This document shows positions 8,620 to 18,600 of a stretch of 64,000 nt of DNA, piece by piece; the first letter of the stretch is position 1, and each line of letters starts with the position of its first letter. The stretch lies in IMG/VR virus record IMGVR_UViG_3300021171_000006, positions 1 through 64,000 of that record. One strand, 5' to 3'. The translations under genes were made by a program, and so were the position numbers. The notes beneath the pieces were generated by a model, which was not told the DNA's origin, did no database searches, and worked only from the letters and a program-made list of their open reading frames with translations. Origin of the DNA: a virus.

Positions 8620-9717
8620 GTGTTTCTGCGGGCGCTTTGGATGCCGTCACCCTTTCTCATTCTTGCATTGCCGCGAAGCCGAACTTTTTGGCTTTCGCGT
8701 TTCCTCTCATACCCGCCGTGGTCTTGCGGGCACGAGGAAGCGCGGCATCTGCGCAGTGTCGCCGATGTCCGCGCGTGGCTCCAGCAGGATCACACCGGAT
8801 CCGCCGAGACGGCTGTAGCGCGCTGGTGGCGCATTATCCCGCAGCTTTGCCCGGAGATGCGGGTCGTCGTCATTCGCCGGCCGGTCGATGAGGTGGTCGA
8901 CAGCCTCATGCGGCTCGACCTCGGATTTGAGCGGAGCCGGCTGCGGCCGATCATCGAGAAATACGATCGTGCGCTTGACCGGGTGGAGAGGCATCTGTCG
9001 CCCCTGTCGCTGCGCTTCGCCGATCTTGAGAACGAAGCCGATTGCGGGCGGGTGTTCGAGCGGTGCCTGGATCTGCCGCATGACCATGACTGGTGGGCGC
9101 GTTGGGCGCCGCAGCGCGTCGAGTGCGACATGCGGGCGATACTGCGCCACGCGCGGGCGTTCGCCCCGCAGATGGCGCTCACCGGTCGATCGCTTATGGG
9201 GCAATTGCGGCGACGGCATTCCGATCACCCTCATGTCATTGTGCCGGGAGACGACGGGATCGACATCTGCCGCGAGTCTCCCGAGCGGGTGTGGGCCGAT
9301 GGGGGTCCGCTGTTCGCCGAACACTGCCTCGCGGTCGGGGAGCCCGAGGACGAATACCAGCGCAAGAATCTGCCGTTGCTATGGCGGCTGGATGCGGCTG
9401 GAGCGCTGCACATCATCACGGCCAGGTGCAACGGGCGGCTGCTCGCCTACCTGTTCTCGTTCCTTGCGGAATCGCCCGAAAAGGTCGGTCTCCTGACCGC
9501 GACGCAAACGTTGTTCTTCGCCTGCAATGATGCGCCGCCGGGTTTGGGCCTGCGATTACAACGGGCTTCGATCGCCGATCTGCGCGCCCGTGGCGTGGGG
9601 GAGATCTACATGCGCGCCGGCGTGCGCGGGGCGGGCCCGAAACTCGGTGTCCTCTATCGCCGGCTCGGTGCGCAGCCGCATGGCGAATTTTTCAAGCTCG
9701 AATTGAAGGCGGCTTAG
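8620..9717 (+). CDS. Sulfotransferase-like P-loop / GNAT fusion protein
   Basis: 365 residues. The N-terminus has a sulfotransferase-type 5'-phosphosulfate loop, LPRSRTFWLSRFL (PRSRT at 18-22), followed by VVIRRPVDEVVDSLMRL, which resembles the 3'-phosphate-binding RdP..v.S block. The C-terminal ~170 residues (AAGALHIITARCNGRLLAYLFSF, QTLFFACNDAPPGLGLRLQRASIADLRARGVGEIYMRAG) match the GNAT acetyltransferase fold, including a GLGLRLQ acetyl-CoA-loop-like turn. Predicted cytosolic or virion-packaged transferase; substrates unknown. GTG start behind AAGGGG; ATG at 8641 is an alternative. Lies between connector and internal-virion genes. Confidence 0.65.
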   Translation: MFLRALWMPSPFLILALPRSRTFWLSRFLSYPPWSCGHEEARHLRSVADVRAWLQQDHTGSAETAVARWWRIIPQLCPEMRVVVIRRPVDEVVDSLMRLDLGFERSRLRPIIEKYDRALDRVERHLSPLSLRFADLENEADCGRVFERCLDLPHDHDWWARWAPQRVECDMRAILRHARAFAPQMALTGRSLMGQLRRRHSDHPHVIVPGDDGIDICRESPERVWADGGPLFAEHCLAVGEPEDEYQRKNLPLLWRLDAAGALHIITARCNGRLLAYLFSFLAESPEKVGLLTATQTLFFACNDAPPGLGLRLQRASIADLRARGVGEIYMRAGVRGAGPKLGVLYRRLGAQPHGEFFKLELKAA

Positions 9718-9719
9718 AG

Positions 9720-11381
9720 ATGGGCCTAGCAGCAGCAATCGGCGGCGGGATCTCCTCAGCCTTGGGGTTGGGGCTTGGCGATTTCGGCGCGGGGATACTC
9801 GGCAGCTCGTTGTTGGGGGCCGGAACCGGCGCTGTGGAAGGCGGGATTACCGGCCAAAACCCGTTGTTGGGAGCCCTGACGGGCGCTGCGACGGGTGGCC
9901 TCACCGCAGGAATAGGACCGTCGATCGGAGCGGATCTCGGGATCGGCGCGACCGGAGGTGAGGCGCTGACAGGAGCCACGCTGGGGGCCGGATCGTCCGC
10001 ACTGACGGGCGGCAACCCGTTGCTGGGGGCGGCAACCGGCGGTGCGGGACCATTGCTTGGCTCTGCGTTCAGTGGTGCCGGAACCGACTCGGCGATTGCC
10101 GCTGGTGGGACTGGCTTGGGGGCCGACCCGACCGGAGACGCAACCGGAATGGGTCCCGGCTTCGGCTTGGATACCACCGGCGGCTTTGGTGGAGCAGGCG
10201 CAAGCACTGGAGGCAGTCCGACCAGCGCGCCCACAGGGTCGTCGTCAGGCTTTCCTTCGGCCTCTAGTTCGCCGTTGACAACCCCGACAGCGACCGCTGC
10301 AGCGGCGCTCCCGGCGTCGAGCGGTCCGGCACCGGTGTTGGGCGCTGGCCCAGGGGCAGCCGGGGCCGCAGCGCCGCCGTCTGTGGCGCTGTCCGATCCG
10401 GCCAGCAGCGGCCTTCTTGGTTTGGGGTCGTCCACCTCAACGGCGTCGTTGCCGGATATGTCGGGCTACACGTTACTGTCAGGGGGGGCCGGGACGCAGG
10501 GTGACAACATCGGCCTCAACCCCACCGTCGGCGGGGGTAACCCGTCTTTCTCCGACATCCTCGGTCCCAACGCCCTGAACAGCAATCCCGCAGCTTACGT
10601 CGCGGCGACGCCATCGCAACAGGTGTCGGCAGACATAGCGGCCGATCCCACAGGAACGGGGGCCTCATCGTCCTCCGGTGGCATAGGGGGGCTTCTTAAA
10701 TCGCTTGGCTTGGGCAGCGGTGGAGGTATTGGCGGAACCGGCATTTCGCCCGGTCTCTTGTTGGGCGGTGGCCTCTTGGGCCTCGATGCGCTCATGCAAC
10801 CGAGCATGCCGAGCATCGCATCGTCAATCGGCCCGATCAAAAGCGCGGCAGGCAATCTCGCCGGTATCGGTTCAAATCTGACGAGCACCGCAATACCGTC
10901 GCTGGAAAGTGCGGCGTCGGGTTTCGCGGCACAGGGGTCGCAACTGGCGAGTTACCTCGGAACCGGAACGTTGCCGCCTGCGGTGCAGGCGGCCCTCAAT
11001 CAGGGAGAGAACGCAGCGAAGGCCGCAGCCTTGTCGAGATACGCGAACATGGGTGGCGGAGCCGAAACATCCTCGGCGGCGGCACAGGACATCGCCAACA
11101 TCACCCAACAGACAGAGGGGCAGGGTGCCAACATCGCGCTCAACCTGTTGCAGCAAGGGACCAGCGAACAGCAGATGGCCGCGTCGATTGCCCAATCCTT
11201 GTTGTCGAGTGGTCTCGGGGCGACCGGCCAATCGGCGAGCCTCTATGGCGATCTGCTCAATGCGACGCTGGCTTCTGACAACGCGCTCGGTGGTGCGATT
11301 TCCAATTTCGCCGCCGGGATGGTCCCCAAGACCTATGTTCCGCTGACGACAGGCAGCACGGCGAACAACGCGACAGCGTAG
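9720..11381 (+). CDS. Gly/Ala-rich internal virion protein
   Basis: 553 residues. The first ~370 are low-complexity Gly/Ala/Ser/Thr with repeated LLGAATGGA-type units that can form hydrophobic helices. The last ~180 are Ala/Gln-rich and amphipathic (SLESAASGFAAQGSQLASYL, AAALSRYANMGGGAETSSAA, TSEQQMAASIAQSLLSSG). This composition and the position before the large polyvalent protein match ejected internal proteins of podoviruses that build the trans-envelope channel. No enzyme motif seen. Two bases separate it from the preceding stop. Confidence 0.6.
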   Translation: MGLAAAIGGGISSALGLGLGDFGAGILGSSLLGAGTGAVEGGITGQNPLLGALTGAATGGLTAGIGPSIGADLGIGATGGEALTGATLGAGSSALTGGNPLLGAATGGAGPLLGSAFSGAGTDSAIAAGGTGLGADPTGDATGMGPGFGLDTTGGFGGAGASTGGSPTSAPTGSSSGFPSASSSPLTTPTATAAAALPASSGPAPVLGAGPGAAGAAAPPSVALSDPASSGLLGLGSSTSTASLPDMSGYTLLSGGAGTQGDNIGLNPTVGGGNPSFSDILGPNALNSNPAAYVAATPSQQVSADIAADPTGTGASSSSGGIGGLLKSLGLGSGGGIGGTGISPGLLLGGGLLGLDALMQPSMPSIASSIGPIKSAAGNLAGIGSNLTSTAIPSLESAASGFAAQGSQLASYLGTGTLPPAVQAALNQGENAAKAAALSRYANMGGGAETSSAAAQDIANITQQTEGQGANIALNLLQQGTSEQQMAASIAQSLLSSGLGATGQSASLYGDLLNATLASDNALGGAISNFAAGMVPKTYVPLTTGSTANNATA

Positions 11382-11382
11382 A

Positions 11383-12684
11383 ATGGCGGACACATCGCTC
11401 TCTCTGGACATAACAGCGCCGGCCCCCAGCGGGAGTGTTGCGGGGACGCAACTCGGCGGGATGCTGGCGGGGACGCAGCAGGATCGCTCCTCCCTACGGG
11501 CGGCTGGTCTCTCTTTCCCGGCTGAACTCTCGTCGATCCGCTCACAGGAAAAGGAGAGGGTCGACGCACTTGGACCTCCGCCACGCCTTACCCCCGAGCA
11601 GATGCAGCAGTATCTCGGGCCGGCACCGAAGCCGCAGACCCAGAGCCTTGTGGAGGAATGGGGTTCCCCGGCGATGATAATGGCGCTTCTCGGGTCGGCC
11701 TTTACCCGTCAGCCGCTGACCAATGCCCTCAACGCCGGCGGCGCAGTGATGAAAGCTTTTCAGCAACGCGACTTCGATGGGGCACGTTCAGCAGCCGCGC
11801 AATGGAAGGAGAACACCGACACCGCGCTCAAGCTGTACGAACTCCAGTCCAAGAGTTATGCCGCAGACATAAAGGCGATCCGCGAGGGGTCGGGTGACGC
11901 GATCAAGGATGCGGTAGCCAATCTTCGGGCGATGTCGGTCGCCTACAATGATCGGCCGCTGATGAACCTGCTTGCGGCCGGACGTTACGATTTAGCGGTC
12001 GATCGAGAAGATCGGCTTGCTAAGTCCGCCGCCGAGTTGCACACGAAGACCGAAATGATCAACGACGGTCTCACGAAACAACACGGCCTTTACGATGCGA
12101 CGACCGCTCTCGGAACCGCCAAGAAGGCGCTTGAGGCCGCGCAAAAGGGCGGCGACCAAGAAACGATCACGGCTGCGCAGACAGCTTACGACAACGCACA
12201 GGCGACCTATCAAAGCGCAGCCGACGATATGAAGGCGTGGGGAGACGCGCAGCAGGCGGCGAAGGGTGGGGCCAAACCACCAACCCGGGCCCAGCAGACC
12301 GACTCGCAGCTTAACGATAAGGCGCGCGCCGATCACGAAGCGCTGAGCAAGGGCGAGAGCGTAACCCACAACGACATCACGATATCGCCGGAGGATTGGG
12401 CGGCGCGCGACGACGCGATAAAATGGGGTCTGCTGTCTCAGCCGAAGCAGCACGCCATCCAGGACTTGATGAAACGTGCCAATATCCCGCAAGCCGCTGT
12501 CGGCGGACAGCCTGCCGCCAAGCCCGGCGGTGCTGCGCCAGCCGCTGGCGCGCCGCCAGCAAAATCGCCCCAGGAAACCCAGGCGCTCATTGCGCACGCT
12601 CGCGAGGCGATTGAAGCCGGGGCGGACCGCGACGCCGTAATAAAGAAATTGCGCGAAATGGGCGTTGATCCGTCGGGCTTGTAA
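11383..12684 (+). CDS. Internal virion / ejection protein candidate
   Basis: 433 residues, strongly helical with Ala/Lys/Asp-rich coiled-coil-like stretches (TKKALEAAQKGGDQETITAAQ), a more ordered N-terminal part (PPRLTPEQMQQYLGPAP, EWGSPAMIMALLGSAFTRQP) and a Pro/Ala linker before a C-terminal helix (IAHAREAIEAGADRDAVIKKLREMG) that resembles the short repeats seen at ends of ejected proteins. Starts one base after the preceding stop and its TAA overlaps the next ATG, so the three large genes form one translational block. Confidence 0.6.
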   Translation: MADTSLSLDITAPAPSGSVAGTQLGGMLAGTQQDRSSLRAAGLSFPAELSSIRSQEKERVDALGPPPRLTPEQMQQYLGPAPKPQTQSLVEEWGSPAMIMALLGSAFTRQPLTNALNAGGAVMKAFQQRDFDGARSAAAQWKENTDTALKLYELQSKSYAADIKAIREGSGDAIKDAVANLRAMSVAYNDRPLMNLLAAGRYDLAVDREDRLAKSAAELHTKTEMINDGLTKQHGLYDATTALGTAKKALEAAQKGGDQETITAAQTAYDNAQATYQSAADDMKAWGDAQQAAKGGAKPPTRAQQTDSQLNDKARADHEALSKGESVTHNDITISPEDWAARDDAIKWGLLSQPKQHAIQDLMKRANIPQAAVGGQPAAKPGGAAPAAGAPPAKSPQETQALIAHAREAIEAGADRDAVIKKLREMGVDPSGL

Positions 12685-15600
12685 TGCCGCCGCTCGACAG
12701 CAGCAATCCGTTCGGTGATCTGATTTCAGCCGCAAATGCAGCGAGCCCCCCGCCGCCCGCGCCAGCAACCGGGAATCCCTTTGCTGATCTTATCCCCGCG
12801 AAACCGGCGATCAAGCCGGCAGGGCCGACAGCGACCACCAATCCCTTTGCCGACCTGATCCCGAAACCTCCATCATGGACAGGGGTGGCTCGCGAGGCGG
12901 GCTGGAAGGGTCTTGTCCGGGGCGTCACCGAAACAGCAGAAGCGCCGACAGCGTTTCGCGATAGGCCACCTGAAAAGCCTGATACGTCGCCTGTCGGTCG
13001 TCTCTTGTCGCAGCCGATCAGCCGGGGTTATGCCGATCCGAAATGGTGGATCGCCCACATCGCTCATGGTGCAGCGGCTTCATCGCCGTCTTTGGCCTTG
13101 GGTTTGGGTGGGGCCGCTGCTGGCGGAGCCGTGGGCGGCCCGGTCGGAGGATTGATCGGCGGCGCTGGCGGCTTCGCGACAGGGTCGGCCGCCCAAACGG
13201 TCGCTCCAGCTTATATAAAGGCTCGGCAGGACGGCCTTGATCACGATGCGGCGGTCAAGCGCGCTATGACCGAGACTGGAATTGCCGCGCTGTTTGGGGC
13301 GGCCATGGGAGCGGCGCCAGTTGGCGTTGCTGCGGCTATCGAACGTCCTCTCTCTCGCGCACTCGCCGAAATTTTCGTGGTGCAACCCACGCTCGGCGTT
13401 GGTGAGGCGGCAACGACGGGGGCGGTCGAAGGTAAGATGCCGTCAGCCGATGAATTGGGGACCACCTATGCCGAACAAGCCGGCATGGGCGTCGGCCTGG
13501 TCGGGGCGCATGCGGCGGCGCGAAGGCTTATAGGCAGGGGGCCAAACGAACCATCAGATGAGGCGGTCCCCGAAGCCCCGCCGAAAGATATCGTCCCGCC
13601 GCCTCCGCCACCACCCGCTCCCTCGGCAACGAGACAGGAACCACCGCCGGTACGGGAAGGTCAGGAGCCGGCTCCGGGCCTCGACGCTGAGAAATTGCGA
13701 TCGTTTGGCATCACGCAGCTGAGCGACGGTACGTGGCGGACCCCCGACGGCAAAGCCGTGTGGGATCGCAACGGCAACCCACTCAACCGTACCGCCGAAA
13801 CGTGGACGCCTCCGCCCGTCGCGGAACCCGCCAAGGGCAATGTTCCAGGTGGAACACCGGCGACACCAGAAGCGCCCGCTGCCGCAGAAGCGCGCCCCGA
13901 ACCTCCGATCCCTGCCGCCGTGCCGACGCCAGGGTCTCCGCCTCTCACGGATTACGGGGCTGAGTACGAGGCTAACAGAGCCAGAGTGGCGGCAGCCGAA
14001 CGTGATGAACGCGTTCCACCGGCAACCCCTGACGAAATGTTGGAAATGAATAAACGCGTCAGCGAAGGCGACGTGAACCAAGGGGGTGCGTGGCATCCGA
14101 GTTCGCTGGTCTGGCCGCATGTTGAGCAGGAACAGACGCTTCGCGCTGCCGAGGCGCTTCTTCCTCCGGGGTGGAAGGCAGAGCCGCGGAACTTTGGATC
14201 GACAAACTACGGTGACAATTCGGACAGCCCGGGCAGGCTCCGAGATTCGGGCCGCAATGTCGCGATTATTAACCCAGAGGGCGCGACCGTAGGTCTTATG
14301 CAGAGGCCGGGTGATGTGAGCCGGCCATGGTTTCGTGATGCCGTTAGCGGCAAGGATACGCGCGGCGTCTATCAGGCGGCTACTGAGGCGGGAGAAGCTG
14401 CGGCCGGCGTTCCACCGGGAACCATCAGGCCGCCATTCCCACCCGGTCCGGGAGACCGGATGCCGGCAGCGAACGAGGCGGGGGCCGAATCGGGGACGCC
14501 CACGCCGAACCCCGCGACAGCCAAACGGATGCCGCGATCGACGATCCGCGAGGACACGGCGTTCATCCCGTCTAGCGGCGCATCGTTTCCAATCGAATAC
14601 GCCGTGGTCGAGGCGCGTGACCTGATCCCGTCGCACAACGAAGACCTGTCGCCAAACCCGGCCTTTCCACAAGCGCTACAACCCCGCAGCCGCGAACGGG
14701 CCGAGACCGAGGCCCAGATCAACGCTATCCTCAATGGCGATCCGTCCGACCCGGCAGCGACCTTCCGACCGGAGCTCATGGGCGAGAACCCAGACGCGAC
14801 GAACGGCGCGCCCATCGTAGGATGGGAAGGCTATGTCGAGAGCGGCAACGCCCGAACGATCGCGCTGCGGCGGGCCTATTCCCGCAAGCTGCCCCAAGCG
14901 GAGCGGTATCGCGAGTACCTTGCGGCGCAAGGGTATCCGGTCGAGGGCATGAAGGAACCGGTGCTGGTGCGGATTAACCGGGCGCCCATGAATATGCCAC
15001 AGCGGGAGCAGTTGGCGCGCGATCTCAATGTCGCCCCGCAGGCCACGATGTCGGCAACCGATCGGGCGATGGCTGACGCGGCACAAATTCCGCCCGACCT
15101 GCTGCGGCTCTATGGTGACGGCGATATCTTCTCCGCAGGCAACGCGCCGTTCTGGCGCAGCATCCTGACGCGCATCGCGAAGCCAGCCGAATTACCCGCG
15201 CTCACGGATCCGGAGGGCGGGTTGTCGCCGGCGGGGCAGACCCGATTGCGCAATGCCGTTCTCGCCAAGGCCTACGGGGATCCGCAATTCGTGGCGGCGC
15301 TGGTCGAGGACGCGGACTCGAACATCAAGGCGATTGGGAACGCTCTTCTCGACGCGGCCCCCCGTTGGGCGCAACTGAGGCAGGCCGTCGCCGATGGTCG
15401 AATCGATCCGAGTTTGGACGTGACGTCCTCGGTGATCGAGGCGGTGCGGCTCATCCGTTACGCCCGCGACAGCAAGCGGAACGTTGCCGAGTTCATGAAG
15501 CAGCGAGGCATGTTCGACGATGGCGTGTCGCCAAATACCGAGGGTGTGCTGTCGTGGCTTCTTGGGGCACCGGATTGGACTCGGCGATATTCGCGCGATA

Positions 15601-18600
15601 AGATGTCATTGGCGCTCGGCGAATATGCCGCCAGCGCGATGCGCGAACCCGGCATGCTGGGGACCGCGCCGCTCTCGTCGCAGGAGTTGATCGAAAATGC
15701 CCGACAGCGAGCACAAGGAGCAGCCGGAGACCTATTCTCCCCGGGTCTGGCCGAACCCCCGGGCGCAGGAATTGTTCGGGGAGGCGCTGGCGAAGGTAGG
15801 CCGGGAGACGAAGGACTTTCGGCTGCAGACGCTCGGCGCGCTGCACAAGAAGGCGGCGAAGGCGACGCAAGCCTAACCAAGCCGGCGCGTTCCACAACTG
15901 ACGAAGCCCGCGAATTTGCCTCCAAATATCCGATAGGCCCGGAAGGCACGCATCAGGCGGCGGTCGATTATGTCGTCGATGAGGGGCGTCGTACCGGGCA
16001 TGAGTATTTTGCTGCGGTCGATCACACGACCGACGACATCACGCATGCCGGCACTTCGGAGTCGCCCAGCTGGATCAGGTTCGACAAGTCGCTAATCGAC
16101 CGCCTTTGGGATCCTCGCGAAGAGCCGCTGGCGATCCATCACAATCATCCGCTCGACCTGCCGCTGTCGGCGCCAGATCTCGTCCTGCTCGCGATGCCGG
16201 GAGCGGGAAGTGTTACATCGCACGGCCCGGATGGGAGAGTCAGTTCTGCCGGGTTGACGCTCGACACGCGATGGAGATTGGCCGGGTTAAGCCCGCAAAC
16301 GCGGCAGGGTTGGCTTACCAGCGAGATCGTGAAGGCGACGAACGCCGCCAGGGACGCATTCGCTCCATTGTGGACCCGTGGCATGCTGTCGTCGGATCGC
16401 ACCGACCTATTGATCGCTGAGGGCCGCAATCGCCTTCTTGCAGCCTCCGGGGTGATCGACCATATCAGCAGCACTCCAGTACCGCCGTGGGCCACGCCGC
16501 TATTGGTGAAGGCGCTCACGCAACTGACGCCCGAACTATCCGAGGAAATCGCGCATGTTCGGCTTGATCGATCCACCGGGTTTCACAGCCCCGCTGACGC
16601 AGTGGCAGCAATTTCTCGCGCTCATGTTGCAGCTTCCGCAGGACGACCCGCAGGTGCAGTTGGCGGTGCAGGAGGCGCAGGAGGTCTTGGCGCGCAGGCA
16701 GGGCGAGGAGAGCCATCCAAACCCCCACCCCCCGAACTGAGCGGCATCGACGACGAGAAATCCACTTGGCCTCTCGAAGACCTGTTTGACGACGCCGAGC
16801 GCGAGATCGCGATGGATGCGAGCGGGATCTTCCCGCCTCGTCCGCCTCCTCCACCCGGTTTCACCAAGCGCATGCTGTCGGTCTTCGGGGCAAACCCGGA
16901 TTCGCCGTGGCGGGAGCGCCCGTGGATGCTGCCGTGGGAACGGCTTCTCGGGGCACCATCAAACATGGCGCGCTACAATGTCGGCGGTGTCTCGACGCAG
17001 AAATGGATCGCCGACCGCGCCCGCGATCAGCGGTCAGAGGTGTTGTTCAGCACCTACAAGGAGAGCCTAGCGCCGTTCACCAGCTTGACGGCGGATGAGC
17101 ACCAGAAGATCAATGCGGTGCTGGAAATCCAGCGGTTGAAGGGTGAGGAGCCGCCGCTCGACGGTGCGCCGATTTCCGCCACAAACGACACGCACACCCT
17201 CGCCTACCACTCAAAGCCCGGAGAGACACTCACGCTCGATACGCCGCGCCTGATCGCCGGCTATACGGCTGTACGGAAGACGTTGCGCGGCATCTACAAC
17301 GACTACATCGCCGCCACGGCAAAACGGCACGGATGGGAGGGCGAGCCGACGAGCGCCGCGATCAATGCGAGGGCGGAAGCGGAGAGAGCCTTTGGGCGCC
17401 CCGGAGAAGCGCGGCGGCTTGAATTTGTCGGCAAGATCGTGGGGTTGGCGGAATTCGCCCGCCGCAACGCTTACGTGCCCTTCATGCGGGAGGGGGATTA
17501 CTATTTCCGGGTGAAGCCCAAGACCGGCACCCCAGACAGACCGGGTGTACCGGGGTGGACCGGCGAAGGCTTTGCGCCGACCGTTTGGAACTCGCGCATC
17601 CAGTCGCGCTCAGGTCTCGACAAACTCACCGGACAGCCGATCGGCCCGTCGGCGACGATCAGAGACAACCTCGCCGAGATCCGGAAAACCTTCCCGGAGA
17701 GCCAATACACGATTGAGCACGGCTATTTCAAACCGGAGGAAAACCAGCTTCGCAAAATCGGGATCGAGACGATCGAAGATTTGTTCGACGCGGTAGGCCG
17801 CGATTTCCGGCGGGAATGGCGAGCGCGCGTCAAGGCCTCCGACAATCCCGAAGCCATGCGCAAGGCAGCCGATCAGGAAGAGGCAGAACACCGATTGGCT
17901 GTCGAGACGATCATGAACCAGATTTACGAGCGTCTTAGGGCCGGGTTCAAGCACGAGAGTCTGAATATTCCGGGGTATTCAGAGGATCTGAGCCACAGCA
18001 TCGCCCGGTACACAGTCTGGCTCTCAAACCACATCGCCGATCTTGAGTATCGCCAACGTATCGAGGCGGCCGATCAAGTGGTGGAAAGCTCCCCGGATGC
18101 TGAGACGCGCGGCATGTGGCAGCAGCGTGCGAGGGAGTTAGCTGAACCCCGGCGGGATTACGGGACCCAGCGGTTGCGTAACGCGGCCTTCTATTGGGCG
18201 CTTGGGGGAAACTTCGCCTCGACCATCAAGGTGATGCTGCACGGCCCGATGCTTGGATGGCCGCTGCTCTCGACCGGCGTCGGGAAAGCGCAATCCGCTA
18301 AGGAATATTTCCCGGCGTTCGCGAAACTTCTGAGTACGGTCAGGCTTGATCCGCAGGTCGGGTTTCGGCTCGACCCGCTTTCGCAGGCACGTAACGCTAG
18401 TGAGCGGGCGCTGATAGAGGAGAACCTGAAAAACGGCCGGTTGCACGCAAGCGGAGCCGAGGAGCTTGGGTTCGGCGCGATCCATGAAAAAGGGATGGAG
18501 GGCCTGGAGCCGCGCCACCGGATGCAACGACGCGTATTGAAAATCTGGGGAGCGAATATCGCTGCCGCCGATCAGACGATCCGTGGCGCCCTCCTCTTGT

